This document shows, piece by piece, positions 1 to 10,232 of a DNA stretch of 64,000 bases (position 1 is the stretch's first letter; every line of letters starts with the position of its first letter). Made by a program: the position numbers and the translations under genes. Origin of the DNA: Sphingomonas sp. Root720 (GTDB lineage: Bacteria > Pseudomonadota > Alphaproteobacteria > Sphingomonadales > Sphingomonadaceae); the NCBI RefSeq assembly GCF_001428605.1, contig NZ_LMID01000010.1, positions 62,001 to 126,000 on the forward strand. Direction: 5' to 3'. The notes under the pieces were generated by a model. It saw only the letters and a list, made by a program, of their open reading frames with translations, made no database searches and was not told where the DNA came from.

Positions 1-180
1 GGTGAAGTCGGCGAACGCGCTCACCTGATCGGTCCAGGCCTCGGCGACGTAGCCCGCATAATCCATCGAAAAATTATAGCCGCTATTGGCCGAACTGATG
101 ACCACCGCGGCAGACGCCGGCACGGCTAACGAAAGGATAGCGACGACCGCCCGAGTCGCCCGTTGAAACATACGCAGCAT
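1..180 (-). CDS. N-terminal part of an exported protein, possibly of the cistern PEP-CTERM family (partial)
   Basis: Only the first 60 codons lie in the window; the gene runs off the left edge. The reading frame starts with a positively charged N-terminus and a hydrophobic core ending in VPASA, a typical Sec signal peptide with cleavage near residue 24. The mature part begins AVVISSANSGYNFSMDYAGY. That opening recalls small exported sphingomonad proteins of the PEP-CTERM 'cistern' family, but the diagnostic C-terminus is missing, so the family call is tentative. The ATG at 180 is preferred over the one at 186 because a G-run lies about 7 nt before it; both are in the same frame. Confidence 0.55.
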   Translation of the reverse strand, partial: MLRMFQRATRAVVAILSLAVPASAAVVISSANSGYNFSMDYAGYVAEAWTDQVSAFADFT

Positions 181-638
181 ACACATACCCCCAACGTTAG
201 CCGGCCCTACCCGGGTAACGAAAGGACAGTATAGCACACTGGCGAAACGCCTGCCAATATTGGCGGCCTGTCGAGCCAAGTGGTCGACGCGACGGCTTCC
301 CGACGATTCCTGCCATAAAACATGGCCCGCCGATTGCGCCGAAAGTCTAATGACAGGAGGCAAATCTGCCACCCGCCGTTAACGTCATGTGCAATATCAT
401 CGGTTTAAGAGAGCGCACACCCGGATCGGGTGCGTTTGGTAGCGTAGCGTCAAGACCGCCGCCCGGCGTACGGGCAGAGCCGGCCTGCCGGCATCCCTCT
501 CGCGCGGGCAGCGTCGGCGAGCCGCGCCGTCGACCGCCTGATCCGAGTGCCTTGGACAAACAGCGTATTGTTTCCGGCGTGATGCTCGTTAGGAGAGTTG
601 CTCGGCCGCTTCCGGCGGCGTGATCGGGTGATGCTGGC
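181..638. other. Intergenic region with divergent 5' ends
   Basis: This stretch of about 460 bases separates the leftward exported protein from the rightward glycerate kinase, so it should carry promoters for both. Short open frames exist on both strands (for example 387-623), but they have no Shine-Dalgarno site and no recognisable protein features. I see no RNA gene, repeat or clear operator. Confidence 0.5.
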
Positions 639-1580
639 ATGGACATCGACGTCGCGGCTTTTCTGCGCTCGGAGAGACTTCCCGCAACATATCGGCAGCA
701 GGTCGATGGCTATTGGAGGGAACTGGGGGACCGGATCCTGGCATGGCGCCGCGCCGCCACCGCACCGATCGTCATAGGCGTCTGCGGGTCGCAGGGCAGC
801 GGAAAATCGACGCTGGCGAGACTGCTCGCGCTGCTCATAGCGGCCGATGGCCGGTTCCGCGCCGAGGTCCTGTCGCTCGACGACATCTATCTCCCCCGGG
901 CCGACCGTCTCCGGCTGGCAGCCGACGTCCATCCTTTGCTGGCGACGCGAGGTGTCCCTGGCACGCATGACGTCGGCCTCGGCATCCGGACGATCGACGC
1001 CCTGACCTCCGGCGGAGCGGGGCCTTCGGTGCCCCTGCCCGCATTCGACAAGGCGGTTGACGACCAGATGCCCCGCTCCCGATGGAGACGGGCCGCCGCG
1101 CCCGTCGATATCGTCCTGTTCGAAGGCTGGTGCGTGGGCGCCACCGCGCAGCCGGCGGAAGCCTTGTCCCAGCCGGTCAACGCCCTGGAACGGGACGAGG
1201 ACACTGACGGCCGCTGGCGGTGCCATGTCAACGACCAGCTTGCCGGCCCCTATCGCCCACTGTTCGACCGGCTCGACCATCTCGTCTATCTGAAGGCCCC
1301 CGCCTTCGCGGCGGTCCGCCGCTGGCGCGGTACGCAGGAGGCTAAGCTGCGGAACGCAACGGCCGCGAGGGCACCGGCCTCGACCGGCCGCCACTCCGGC
1401 ATCATGGACGATGCCGGCCTCGACCGTTTCCTGCTGTTCTACGAACGCATCACCCGACATCTGTTCGCCACCATGCCGGACCATGCCGACATCACCTATC
1501 TGCTCGACGAAGACCAGCGCGCAGCGCAGCGCATCGCCGTCGCCCCTTGCCCGCCCCACTCTCCGGATGCTGCCTCATGA
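639..1580 (+). CDS. D-glycerate 3-kinase-like P-loop kinase
   Basis: This 313-residue cytoplasmic kinase of the GLYK/YGR205w type is predicted to phosphorylate D-glycerate to 3-phosphoglycerate with ATP. The Walker A loop GSQGSGKST is at residues 50-58, followed by LSLDDIYL, which is typical of the uridine kinase/GLYK fold. Further on are the family-like segments GVPGTHDVGLG and FEGWCVGA. The stop codon overlaps the start of the following hydroxyacid dehydrogenase (ATGA), so the two are translationally coupled. A reductase that makes glycerate next to a kinase that phosphorylates it supports the assignment. Substrate specificity is inferred from family and context. Confidence 0.82.
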   Translation: MDIDVAAFLRSERLPATYRQQVDGYWRELGDRILAWRRAATAPIVIGVCGSQGSGKSTLARLLALLIAADGRFRAEVLSLDDIYLPRADRLRLAADVHPLLATRGVPGTHDVGLGIRTIDALTSGGAGPSVPLPAFDKAVDDQMPRSRWRRAAAPVDIVLFEGWCVGATAQPAEALSQPVNALERDEDTDGRWRCHVNDQLAGPYRPLFDRLDHLVYLKAPAFAAVRRWRGTQEAKLRNATAARAPASTGRHSGIMDDAGLDRFLLFYERITRHLFATMPDHADITYLLDEDQRAAQRIAVAPCPPHSPDAAS

Positions 1581-2545
1581 CATTGCGAGTCCTCGTAACC
1601 CGGCGCTGGCCCGAACCGGCCGAGGCCTTTCTACGCGACCGTCACGACGTCACGTTCAACACCGAAGATACGCCACTCGACGCGCAGCGGCTGGCGGCGG
1701 CGCTCCACGACTATGACGCGATCCTGCCAACCGTGACCGACCGGATCGACGCGGCGCTCCTCGCTGGCGGTCCCTTCCGCACCCGGTTGATCTGCAATTT
1801 TGGCGCCGGGGTCGATCATATCGACCTGGCCCGCTGTCGCGAGCTCGGCATCACCGTCACCAACACCCCCGACGCGGTGACCGAGGCGACCGCCGACATA
1901 GCGATCCTGCTGATGCTCTCCGCCACCCGCCGGTCCGGTGAGGCGGAGCGCATGGTGCGCGCGGGCCGCTGGGACGGCTGGTCGCCCACCTCCCATCTCG
2001 GGCTCGACCTGCGCGGGCGGACGCTGGGCCTGGTCGGCTTCGGCCGTATCGCCCAGGCGGTGGCACAGAAGGCGAAGGCCGCCTTCGGCATGGCCATCGC
2101 CTACCATTCGCGCAACCGCCAGCCGCGCGCGGTGGAAGCAGCCTTCGGGGCGGTCCATCACCCCGATCTCGACGGCCTGATCGCAGCGTCGGACATCCTG
2201 TCGCTCCACTGCCCGGGCGGTCCCGATACCGAGGGGCTGATCAACCGCGAACGGCTGGCGCGGATGAAGCCCTCCGCGGTGCTGATCAACACCGCCCGCG
2301 GATCGGTGGTGGACGACGACGCGCTGATCGACGCGCTCAAGCGCGGCGTGATCGCGGCGGCGGGGCTCGATGTCTACCGGGGCGAACCCTCGCTGCACCC
2401 CGGCTATCTGGACCTGGAGAATGCCGTGCTGTTGCCGCACCTGGGCAGCGCTACGATCGACACGCGGACCGCGATGGGGATGCGCGCCGCCGCCAATCTC
2501 GACCAATGGGCGGCGGGAGAAGTCCCGCGCGACCGCATCTCTTGA
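1577..2545 (+). CDS. D-2-hydroxyacid dehydrogenase, probable hydroxypyruvate/glyoxylate reductase
   Basis: This 322-residue NAD(P)H-dependent dehydrogenase of the D-isomer-specific 2-hydroxyacid family is predicted to reduce hydroxypyruvate or glyoxylate to glycerate or glycolate. The sequence has the substrate-domain motif NFGAGVDHID, the dinucleotide-binding GLVGFGRIAQ, the catalytic arginine in NTARGSVVD, and the catalytic His in LLPHLGSAT. The ATG at 1577 is chosen because it overlaps the kinase stop; the frame also stays open upstream to 1547. Together with the kinase it forms a short glycerate module that returns C2/C3 acids to glycolysis. It converges on the aromatic amine operon, with only 2 nt between stop codons. 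Confidence 0.85.
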   Translation: MTLRVLVTRRWPEPAEAFLRDRHDVTFNTEDTPLDAQRLAAALHDYDAILPTVTDRIDAALLAGGPFRTRLICNFGAGVDHIDLARCRELGITVTNTPDAVTEATADIAILLMLSATRRSGEAERMVRAGRWDGWSPTSHLGLDLRGRTLGLVGFGRIAQAVAQKAKAAFGMAIAYHSRNRQPRAVEAAFGAVHHPDLDGLIAASDILSLHCPGGPDTEGLINRERLARMKPSAVLINTARGSVVDDDALIDALKRGVIAAAGLDVYRGEPSLHPGYLDLENAVLLPHLGSATIDTRTAMGMRAAANLDQWAAGEVPRDRIS

Positions 2546-2547
2546 CG

Positions 2548-2844
2548 TCAGTGCGTCGCCCGCGGCTCCGGCCAGCATTTCTCGCAACGCCGCCAGCAAG
2601 TCGTGTTCGGCATCAACTCGCGGGCGCGCGGCGCCGGTCGCACGGCAAGCCCCGCGACGATTTCCGGTGCGATCCCATCGGGCGGCACTTTGTGGCAGAG
2701 CAGGCAACGCTGGCGGTACGTCTCTCGGGTCAGCACCGCCTGTCGCGGCTTGTGCGCCCACAATGGCTGCGTGCCACCGGTCAGCAGGGCGACCGCGACC
2801 AGCAGCATGGCAGGCGGCCGGACCTTCGCCTCAGGCCGATTCAT
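2548..2844 (-). CDS. Small exported monohaem protein with Cys-rich tail, end of the amine operon
   Basis: This 98-residue protein has an N-terminal hydrophobic segment (about residues 12-30, ending PLWA) that looks like a signal peptide. A single c-type haem motif CLLCH is at 47-51, and a second Cys cluster CWRRCEKC spans 83-90. It is the last gene of the aau operon and overlaps the preceding CoA-ligase gene by 14 nt; an AGGGG box before the ATG at 2844 supports this start. The A. faecalis aau cluster is also described as carrying a small monohaem cytochrome, so this could play that role, but I cannot show homology. The tail cysteines could bind metal or a second cofactor. Confidence 0.6.
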   Translation of the reverse strand: MNRPEAKVRPPAMLLVAVALLTGGTQPLWAHKPRQAVLTRETYRQRCLLCHKVPPDGIAPEIVAGLAVRPAPRARELMPNTTCWRRCEKCWPEPRATH

Positions 2845-4453
2845 CGGCCCCTATCGACAGCTCGGCGACCATCATCTCGCGCATGGCGAATTTCTGTACC
2901 TTGCCGGTGACCGTCAGCGGGAAGCCCTCGACCAGACGGACATGGCGCGGCACCTTGTAATGCGCGATCCGGCCGCGACAGTGGCCGATCACCGACGCCT
3001 CGGACAACGAACCGCTGCGCGAGATCACCCAGGCGCAGACCTCCTCGCCGAACTTCGCATCGGGCACGCCGAAGATCTGCGCGTCGATGATGTCGGGGTG
3101 GGTGAGCAGATGCTCCTCGATCTCGCGCGGATAGATGTTCTCGCCACCGCGAATGATCATGTCCTTGATCCGGCCGACGATCCGGCAATAGCCCTGCTCG
3201 TCGACGGTCGCGAGGTCGCCGGTGTGCATCCATCCGTCGGCGTCGACCACGTCGGCCGTCCTCTCGGGATCGCCCCAATAGCCGAGCATCACCGAATAGC
3301 CGCGCGTGCAGAGTTCGCCACGCTCGCCCAGCGGCACGATCTCCCCGTCGGGGCCGATCACCTTGGCCTCGAGATGCGGCTGCACCTGCCCCACCGTCGA
3401 GACGCGCAGCTCTATCGAATCGTCCATCGCCGACTGGAAGCTGACCGGACTCGTTTCGGTCATGCCATAGGCGATCGTCACCTGGTGCATGTTCATCCGG
3501 CCAAGCACCGCCTGCATCACCGAGATCGGGCAGAGCGAGCCGGCCATGATGCCGGTGCGCAGGCTGCTCAAGTCATGCCCGTCGAAATCGGGATGCTCGA
3601 GCATCGCGACGAACATGGTCGGCACGCCGTAGAGCGCGGTGCACCCCTCCGCCGCCACCGCTGCGAGCGTCGCGCCCGGATCGAAGCCTTCCCCGGGAAA
3701 GCACATCGTCGCGCCATGGGCGACGCAGGCGAGATTGCCCATCACCATGCCGAAGCAATGGTAGAGCGGCACCGGGATACAGACGATATCGGCCGGCGAC
3801 AGGCCAATCCGATGTCCGACCATATAGCCGTTGTTGACGATGTTGCGGTGGGACAGCGTAGCGCCCTTGGGCAGGCCGGTGGTACCGCTGGTGAACTGGA
3901 TGTTCGTGGGTTGATCGGGCCGGACGTCCTCGGGCAGCGGCGCGGCGCCACCGCCCATGATCTCGGCAAGCGGCCGGCAGCCCGGATGTTCGCCCTCGCC
4001 GATCGAGAAGACCAGGCGAAGATCGGGCAGTTCGTCACGCACCTCGGCGAGCATCGCGATATAATCGCTCGACTTGAAGGACCGCGCGAGCACCAGCGCC
4101 GCGCAGCCGACCATCTCCAGCGCGCGCGCCATCTCGCCGGCGCGATAGGCCGGGTTGATGTTGACGAGGATCAACCCGGCACGCGCCGCCGCGAACTGGA
4201 CCAGCACCCATTCGACACAGTTGGGCGACCAGATGCCGATCCGATCGCCCGGACGCAGACCCGCCAGGACGAAGCCCCGCGCGAGATCGTCGACCCGGGC
4301 GAGCAACTCGGCGTAGGTCCACCGGATAGACTGGTGGCGGACGATCAGTGCGGTCGCATCGGGCAACCGGCTCGCTGTAGCGGCGAGCAGTTCGCCGATC
4401 GTCACGTCCAGCAGCGCCGGAAAATTCGGCCCCTTCACATGCGAATCGATCAC
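2831..4453 (-). CDS. AMP-forming fatty/aryl acyl-CoA ligase (FadD/ACSF2-like)
   Basis: This 540-residue member of the ANL superfamily activates a carboxylic acid as acyl-AMP and transfers it to CoA. Visible motifs are the AMP-binding P-loop [11 protein letters not shown], the A5-type motif [10 protein letters not shown], the A7-type WMHTGDLA, and the A8 hinge [14 protein letters not shown]. The C-terminal catalytic lysine lies in [10 protein letters not shown]. The start is read as GTG at 4453, overlapping the upstream stop as GTGA with a GGGAG box before it; an ATG at 4471 is an alternative. As the second ligase of the amine operon it probably activates the acid made by the aldehyde dehydrogenase. 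The acyl substrate is not determinable from sequence. Confidence 0.87.
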   Translation of the reverse strand: MIDSHVKGPNFPALLDVTIGELLAATASRLPDATALIVRHQSIRWTYAELLARVDDLARGFVLAGLRPGDRIGIWSPNCVEWVLVQFAAARAGLILVNINPAYRAGEMARALEMVGCAALVLARSFKSSDYIAMLAEVRDELPDLRLVFSIGEGEHPGCRPLAEIMGGGAAPLPEDVRPDQPTNIQFTSGTTGLPKGATLSHRNIVNNGYMVGHRIGLSPADIVCIPVPLYHCFGMVMGNLACVAHGATMCFPGEGFDPGATLAAVAAEGCTALYGVPTMFVAMLEHPDFDGHDLSSLRTGIMAGSLCPISVMQAVLGRMNMHQVTIAYGMTETSPVSFQSAMDDSIELRVSTVGQVQPHLEAKVIGPDGEIVPLGERGELCTRGYSVMLGYWGDPERTADVVDADGWMHTGDLATVDEQGYCRIVGRIKDMIIRGGENIYPREIEEHLLTHPDIIDAQIFGVPDAKFGEEVCAWVISRSGSLSEASVIGHCRGRIAHYKVPRHVRLVEGFPLTVTGKVQKFAMREMMVAELSIGADESA

Positions 4454-6036
4454 ACCGCTCCCTTCTCCCATTCGCGATCGCGCAGTTCCTTGCGGCGTAT
4501 CTTGCCGCTCACCGTCTTCGGCAGGCTCGCGACGAACTCGATCTTGCGGGGATACTTATACGGGGCAGTCGTCGATTTCACGTGGTCCTGCAATATCTTC
4601 ACCAACGTCTCGGACGGCTCGAACCCGGCGGCAAGGATGACGAACGCCTTGACCACCTCGCCTCGGGTCGGATCGGGGCTCGACACCACCGCACTCTCGG
4701 CGACGGCGGGATGCTCGAACAGCGCGCTTTCGACCTCGAACGGACCGATGCGATAGCCCGAGGACAGGATCACGTCGTCGGACCGGCCGACGAACCAGAA
4801 ATAGCCGTCGGCGTCGACGGTCGCCCGGTCGCCGGTCAGGTACCAGCCATGGCGGCGGGTGCCGGCGGTGCGCTCCGGGTCGTCGCGGTAGCGGGCGAAC
4901 AGTCCGGGCGGGTCGCCGTCGGCGATGCGCAGCGCGACATCGCCTTCGCTGTCGGGCGGTAGCCGGTTGCCCTCGCCGTCGATCACTGCCAGGTCGAACG
5001 CTGGGGCCGGACGGCCCATCGATCCCTGGCGTGCAGCATCGGGTCGGTTGGCGCAGAGCAGCACCGTCTCGGTCTGTCCATAGCCGTCATGGATGTCGAG
5101 CCCGGTTGCCGCCTTCCACAGGTCGATCACCTCGGGATTCAGGGGCTCGCCCGCACTCACGCAATGGCGCAGCGCCTCGAAGCGCCGGCCGGTCAGATCG
5201 CTGCGCACGAGCATGCGATAGGCGGTGGGCGGGGCGCACAGCGTGGTTACGGGCATCCGCTCGAGCAGGTCGAGCGTCGCGACCGGGTCGAAGCCCGGCG
5301 CATGGTGGACGAAGATCGCGGCGCCCATCAGCCACGGCGCGAACAGGCTGCTCCAGGCCGCCTTGGCCCAACCCGTGTCGGACAGGTTCCAGTGCAGGTC
5401 GCCGGGCTTGAGGTCGAGCCAGTAGGACCCGGTGATGCGATGCGCGAGCGTATAGCCATGCGCATGGATCGTCATCTTCGGCTGGCCGGTGGTGCCGCTG
5501 GTGAAATAGCATAGGGCGTCCTCGTCGAAGCCGGTGTCGGCCCCATCGACGATCGGTGCAGCCGTGGCCCGCGACGCCGCATAGTCGAGCCAGCCTTCGC
5601 GCGCCCCGCCCACATGGAGCAGCGTGGCATCCCCCCCGGCCAGTGCCGTCTCGACCCGCGCCGCCATGTCGCCGCTCGCCACAACGCACCGCGCGGCGGC
5701 GGCCTGGTGGCGATAGGCGATGTCCTTGGCCATCAGCTGGGTGGTGCCCGGCGACGCGATCGCACCGATCGCGATGCAGCCCAGCATCAGCTCCCACCAT
5801 TCGACCTCGCGGTTGAGCAGGATCAGCACGGTATCGCCGCGCCCGACGCCGGCCTCCTTCAGCACCGCCGCCGCGCGGGCGGCGGCGGCGGCCATCTCGG
5901 CGAAGCTCCGCCGGATCACCGCCCCGCCGGGGTCGGTCCAGACCATGGCGGTGTCGTCGGGCCGCAGCTCGGCCCAACGTCCCATGACATCGCGTGTGAA
6001 GTTGAACGAAGCGGGACGATCCCCGAAATCGAGCAT
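4450..6036 (-). CDS. AMP-forming acyl-CoA synthetase (medium-chain/acetyl-CoA synthetase-like)
   Basis: This 528-residue ANL-superfamily ligase is of a different branch from its neighbour and is closer to medium-chain or benzoate-type acyl-CoA synthetases. It has the P-loop-like [29 protein letters not shown], the hinge [17 protein letters not shown] and the C-terminal lysine motif [13 protein letters not shown]. It starts 2 nt downstream of the aldehyde dehydrogenase stop and its own stop overlaps the next ligase, so the three are one unit. Two ligases in series may cover different acids derived from different amines. No signal peptide is seen, so activity is cytoplasmic. Confidence 0.88.
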   Translation of the reverse strand: MLDFGDRPASFNFTRDVMGRWAELRPDDTAMVWTDPGGAVIRRSFAEMAAAAARAAAVLKEAGVGRGDTVLILLNREVEWWELMLGCIAIGAIASPGTTQLMAKDIAYRHQAAAARCVVASGDMAARVETALAGGDATLLHVGGAREGWLDYAASRATAAPIVDGADTGFDEDALCYFTSGTTGQPKMTIHAHGYTLAHRITGSYWLDLKPGDLHWNLSDTGWAKAAWSSLFAPWLMGAAIFVHHAPGFDPVATLDLLERMPVTTLCAPPTAYRMLVRSDLTGRRFEALRHCVSAGEPLNPEVIDLWKAATGLDIHDGYGQTETVLLCANRPDAARQGSMGRPAPAFDLAVIDGEGNRLPPDSEGDVALRIADGDPPGLFARYRDDPERTAGTRRHGWYLTGDRATVDADGYFWFVGRSDDVILSSGYRIGPFEVESALFEHPAVAESAVVSSPDPTRGEVVKAFVILAAGFEPSETLVKILQDHVKSTTAPYKYPRKIEFVASLPKTVSGKIRRKELRDREWEKGAV

Positions 6037-6038
6037 CT

Positions 6039-7442
6039 TTATTTTGCCTCGTTGATCACGTGAATCTGGGTGAACTCGTGCAGCCCTTCCTCGGCGAATT
6101 CGACACCCAGGCCCGACTGCTTGGCTCCCCCGAAGGGCATGGTCGGCCCGAAGTCGAGATGCTTGTTTATCCAGACCGTGCCGCTCTCCATCCGGCCGGC
6201 CAGGTCGCGGGCCGCCTCGCGGTCGGTCGACCAGATCGACCCGCCCAGCCCCATGTCCGAAGCGTTGGCGCGCGCGAGCGCATCCTCGGCATCCTGATAG
6301 CGGATCACCGGAAGGATCGGGCCGAACTGTTCCTCGTCGACCAGCTTCGTGCCGTCGCTGATGTCGCGGACGATAGTGGGCCGGATGAAATAGCCTGGCC
6401 GGTCCTCGACGACGCCGCCCGCGACGATCGTGCCGTTGGCGCGGGCATCGTCGAGGAAGCCCTTAACCTTCTCATATTGGGCGGCGTTCTGGAGCGGGCC
6501 GATCTGGACGCCCTGCTTCAGTCCATCGTCGACGATCGCCTCCTCCGCCAGCCGGCCCAGCTCGGTGCACAGCGCGTCGTAGATGTCCGCATGGGCATAG
6601 ACCCGCTTGATCGCCAGGCACACTTGCCCGGCGTTCAGGAAGGCACCGCCGAAGATGCCGGGCGCGACCTTGGCCGGATCGACATCGCCCAGCACGATCG
6701 CCGCGTCGTTGCCGCCCAGTTCCAGCGTGAGCCGCTTGATCGATGAGGCAGCGCTCGCCATCACCTTGCGGCCGGTCTCGGTCGATCCGGTGAAGCTGAT
6801 CTTCGCCACGTCGGGATGGGTCGACAGCTTGCCGCCCAGGTCGTTCTGGTCGGTGATGACGTTGACGACGCCGGCGGGGAATATCTCCGCCATCAATTCG
6901 CCCAGCTTGAGCGTGGTCAGGGGCGTGGTCGGCGCGGGCTTGATAACCATGGTGTTGCCCGCGAGCAGCGCCAGCGGCAACTTGAAGGCGACGATCAGGA
7001 CCGGGAAATTCCAGGGGATGATCGCCCCGACGACGCCCAGCGGACGGCGCCGCTGCTCGACCCGGCGGCGATCATTGTCCTCGAGCACCTTGACCGGCAG
7101 GTCATGGGTCGCGAGCTGGCGGATGAAGGCCTGGGCATAGGCGATTTCGGCGGTCGCCTCGGCCAGCGGCTTGCCCTGTTCCTGGGTCAGCAGCCGGGCG
7201 AAGGCCTCCGCATCCGCCTCGATGGCGTCCGCCAGCTTCAGGATCAGCGCGCGACGCTCCTCGATCGGCTTGGCGGCCCAGGCCGGAAAGGCCCGCTTCG
7301 CCGCCGCGACCGCTTCGTCGAGCTGCGCCTCGGACGCGCGCGGACAGGCGGCCAGCACCTCCTCCGTCGCGGGGTTGATCACGTCCATCGTCGCGGCGCC
7401 GTCGACAAGACGGCCGCCGATCAAGAGCTTGTAGTCGGGCAT
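6039..7442 (-). CDS. NAD(P)-dependent aldehyde dehydrogenase
   Basis: This 467-residue cytoplasmic enzyme oxidises an aldehyde to its acid. The catalytic set is visible: Asn145 in IIPWNF, Glu241 in LELGGND and nucleophile Cys275 in GQVCLAIKR, with coenzyme motif FTGSTETGRKV. The start at 7442 is preferred over an upstream frame start because it follows a GAGGAGAG box. It lies between the TonB receptor and the CoA ligases of the amine operon. The obvious substrate is therefore the aldehyde released by the periplasmic amine dehydrogenase, for example phenylacetaldehyde or 4-hydroxyphenylacetaldehyde (inference). Confidence 0.9.
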   Translation of the reverse strand: MPDYKLLIGGRLVDGAATMDVINPATEEVLAACPRASEAQLDEAVAAAKRAFPAWAAKPIEERRALILKLADAIEADAEAFARLLTQEQGKPLAEATAEIAYAQAFIRQLATHDLPVKVLEDNDRRRVEQRRRPLGVVGAIIPWNFPVLIVAFKLPLALLAGNTMVIKPAPTTPLTTLKLGELMAEIFPAGVVNVITDQNDLGGKLSTHPDVAKISFTGSTETGRKVMASAASSIKRLTLELGGNDAAIVLGDVDPAKVAPGIFGGAFLNAGQVCLAIKRVYAHADIYDALCTELGRLAEEAIVDDGLKQGVQIGPLQNAAQYEKVKGFLDDARANGTIVAGGVVEDRPGYFIRPTIVRDISDGTKLVDEEQFGPILPVIRYQDAEDALARANASDMGLGGSIWSTDREAARDLAGRMESGTVWINKHLDFGPTMPFGGAKQSGLGVEFAEEGLHEFTQIHVINEAK

Positions 7443-7495
7443 CACACTCTCCTCGGCCGGGCCATCCCGCACATGCGGGCGGCCCGGCCTCTTTC

Positions 7496-9747
7496 CTAGA
7501 ATTTATATCCGACGGTCACGCCATAGGTCCGTGGTGCTCCGACATGGTTGTAGTCGAAGCCGAAGCCACCGACGAGATCGACCCGCGATGTGAGATAGTA
7601 GCGGTTGGTCAGGTTCTTGCCCCAGACCGACGCGCTGAACGGACCACGTTCGAAATCGATATGCCCACCGAGCAGCGTGTAGGCGCCCTGCTTCAGCCGG
7701 GGGACGTTGAACACTTCGAAATACTGGCTCGACACATAGCTGATGTCGGGATGGATGCTGATCTTGCCGGCATCCGCGTCCATCACGGTGATGTCGAGAC
7801 CGCCGTTCGCGCTCATCGACGGCGCGTTCGACAGCTTGTTGCCACTCACGTCGGCGCCGCTGAGAATGCCCTTCTTGATCCGCGCGTTGAGCAGGCCGAG
7901 GCCCGCGCGCAGGCTGACCCATTCGTTGGCGCGAACGTTGAGTTCGGCCTCGCCGCCATAGATGCGCGACTTGTCGACATTGACCAGGGTCTGCGCGGCC
8001 GTAAGCGGGCTGATGTTGATGAACTGCTGGTTCTTGTAGAGATAATAGAAGCCGGCGAGGTTCAGGGTGACCCGGCGATCGGCGAACTGCAGCTTGGCGC
8101 CACCTTCGAAGGCGTCGATCGTCTCGGGCTTGGCGACCGAGGCTTCGGACGGATCGAAGAAGGCCTGCGCGTTGAAGCTGCGGGCGCGATAACCGCGGCT
8201 GTAGTTGGCGTAGAGCGCGTATCGCGGTCGACCTTGTAGTCGAGGCCGATCTTGCCCGACAGATTATTGGTCTTGAAGCGCAGGTCGGTCGGCGGAATCA
8301 GCGCCGCCACCAGCACGCCGTCCGCCCCGACGGCATTCGACGTCAGCCCGGTCTGGCTGCCGTCGTCACGCGTGAAGCGGAGGCCGCCCCGCAGGGTGAA
8401 GCCGCCGCCGAAATCATAATGCAGGTCGCTGTAGAGCGCGTAGCTGTGCTTCAACTGGTCGAACCGGTTGACCACGCTGCACGCCGCGGGCAGCCCTGCC
8501 GCGCAGTCGGCCGCATCGATCGTGCCGTTGCCGTCGATATCGGCATCCTTGAAGATGCCGAAGTCGGTCGTGTTGAACACCTTCTCCCGGTTGTAATAGG
8601 CGCCGAGGATGAAATCGAACGGTCCGCCCCAATTGCTGGCGAGGCGCAGGTCCTGCGAGATCTGGGTCGCGCGGTCGCCGTAGAAGATCTCCAGCGCCTT
8701 GTTCGGCGCTCCGTCGGTATCCTCGCCGAAGTTCAGGCGGCCCTTGTCCCAGGACGACACCGACACGATCGAAAGGTCGTTGCCGATATCGAACGTCGAG
8801 GTAAGCGAGACCGCATAGGTCCGCGCGCGGCGGCGCGGCGTATATTCGGACTCGATCTCGCGCCGGCCGAGGCCGCTACGGAAATAGCTGGTCCCCTGAC
8901 CCAGCGATTCATAGAGCCCCGCGCCCACGCCGTCGGGGCCCGGCGCACCGTAGATTCCGTAATTATAGGGATTCTGGTAGCTGGTCGAAGCGCGCAGCAG
9001 GAAGGACACGCCGTCGCGCGGTTCCCAGAGCAGCGATCCGCGCAACGCATATTCGCGGGTGCCGTTGAGATCGGGCTTGCCGGGCAGCTGGTTCTTGAAC
9101 CAGCCGTCGGCGCGGGCGACGGTGAAGGCGAGCCGCGCGGCGAGCGTCTGGCCCAGCGGCACATTGATCGCGCCGTTCGCCTCGCGCCGGTTGTAATTGC
9201 CGTAGCCGAGGTTGAGATAGCCCTCGGTCTTGCCGATCTCGGGCTTGCGGCTGATCAGGTTGACCGCGCCGCCGGTGGTGTTCTTGCCGTAGAGCGTGCC
9301 CTGTGGGCCGCGCAGCACCTCGACCCGCTCGAGATCATAGAGCGCCACGCCGAGGAAAGCGAAATTGCCCTTGTAGACCTCGTCATAATAGGTCGCGACC
9401 GGACCCGACTGGTTGAGGCTGTAGTCCGACATCGAAACGCCGCGCAGGGCGAAGATCGGGGTGCCGTCGCCGACGGTCGACGTCAGCTGGAGGTTGGCGA
9501 CCTTGCTGACCAGGTCGTCGGCCGAGGACAGGCGCTGCTTGCGGACCGCGTCCCCGCCGATCGCCGAGACCGAGATCGGGACGTCCTGAAGGCGCTCGCT
9601 GCGCTTCTGCGCGGTGACGACGATTTCCTGGTCGTTGGGTGCCGCCGTCTCGGTCGCGGTCTGCGCCATCAGCGCCTGACTCGACAATCCCGACAGCAAC
9701 AATGCCAGTGTACGCAACGTCCGGGCTGAAACTCTCGACTTGCTCAT
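7496..9747 (-). pseudogene. TonB-dependent receptor of the amine operon, frameshifted
   Basis: This is an outer-membrane receptor of about 750 residues. It has a signal peptide ending ALMAQ, a TonB-box-like EIVVTAQKR, a plug domain with VEVLRGPQGTLYGKNTTGG and a C-terminal barrel ending in an aromatic residue (YGVTVGYKF). The first frame runs from 9747 and stops at 8062. From 8215 downward the barrel continues in another frame (LYANYSRGYRARSFNAQAF) to the stop at 7496. Two bases remain between the last in-frame codon (ACG, 8220-8218) and CTC at 8215-8213, so a single base is missing near 8216. This is either a true inactivating mutation or an assembly error. The start overlaps the upstream cytochrome stop (ATGA), which ties the receptor to the dehydrogenase genes. 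Confidence 0.85.
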
Positions 9748-10232
9748 TGACCGTCCCCTTTTTGATTTCTTGCTGCGTCGATGCGCCTGTGCATCTCGAG
9801 GGCGGCCACGAGCCGCGCGCGCTTCGCGGCCGCCTCGATCCGGAGCGGCGTTTCCCGCAGCTTCCGAATTTCGTCTGTCGTATAGGGCTGGAACCCGGCG
9901 GGCATATGCACCGGATCAAATCGCTGCAGCGTCCAGTTGAGCAGTTCGGCAAGCTGGTCGTCGGGCAACGCCGCCGTCGCGACCCCGGGCACCTGCCCGA
10001 GGAACTCCCGCCCGCCCGGCACGGCCAGCAGCCGCGCCACCTGTCCCGCCATCGCGGGCGCCGTCGTCGGGGTACCCTGCCCGTCCGGGCGGTGGCAGCC
10101 CTGGCACTTGACCATCCAGTTGACGTGGGCGCGCTGCGGATTGGCCACGCCCGGCATCGCCGTGCCAATCGCGGCCGCTGCTCCGGCGGCCATTCCGATC
10201 CCCAGGATCGCAACGACCACCGCCGCCCTCAT
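9744..10232 (-). CDS. Periplasmic monohaem cytochrome c
   Basis: This 162-residue exported c-type cytochrome has an N-terminal hydrophobic signal region and one haem-binding motif, CQGCH at 43-47. It ends in a charged helical tail (residues 125-162). It overlaps both neighbours by 4 nt (ATGA), so it is co-translated with the preceding cytochrome and the TonB receptor. Its place next to the amine dehydrogenase suggests it carries electrons from the TTQ cofactor to the respiratory chain, the job done by azurin or other cytochromes elsewhere. A candidate sixth ligand is Met109 in HMPAGF, but this is a guess. Confidence 0.83.
   Translation of the reverse strand: MRAAVVVAILGIGMAAGAAAAIGTAMPGVANPQRAHVNWMVKCQGCHRPDGQGTPTTAPAMAGQVARLLAVPGGREFLGQVPGVATAALPDDQLAELLNWTLQRFDPVHMPAGFQPYTTDEIRKLRETPLRIEAAAKRARLVAALEMHRRIDAARNQKGDGQ

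Noticed and set aside
387-623. Short open frames in the first intergenic region
   Set aside because: No ribosome-binding site and no protein-like features; they overlap on both strands.
2603-4756. 717-codon open frame on the plus strand opposite the CoA ligases
   Set aside because: It is the antisense frame of two well-supported ligase genes; the protein is His/Arg/Asp-rich without motifs, typical of a GC-rich shadow.
8062-8239. Programmed frameshift in the TonB receptor
   Set aside because: No slippery heptamer or downstream structure is evident; a simple one-base deletion or sequencing error explains the two frames.
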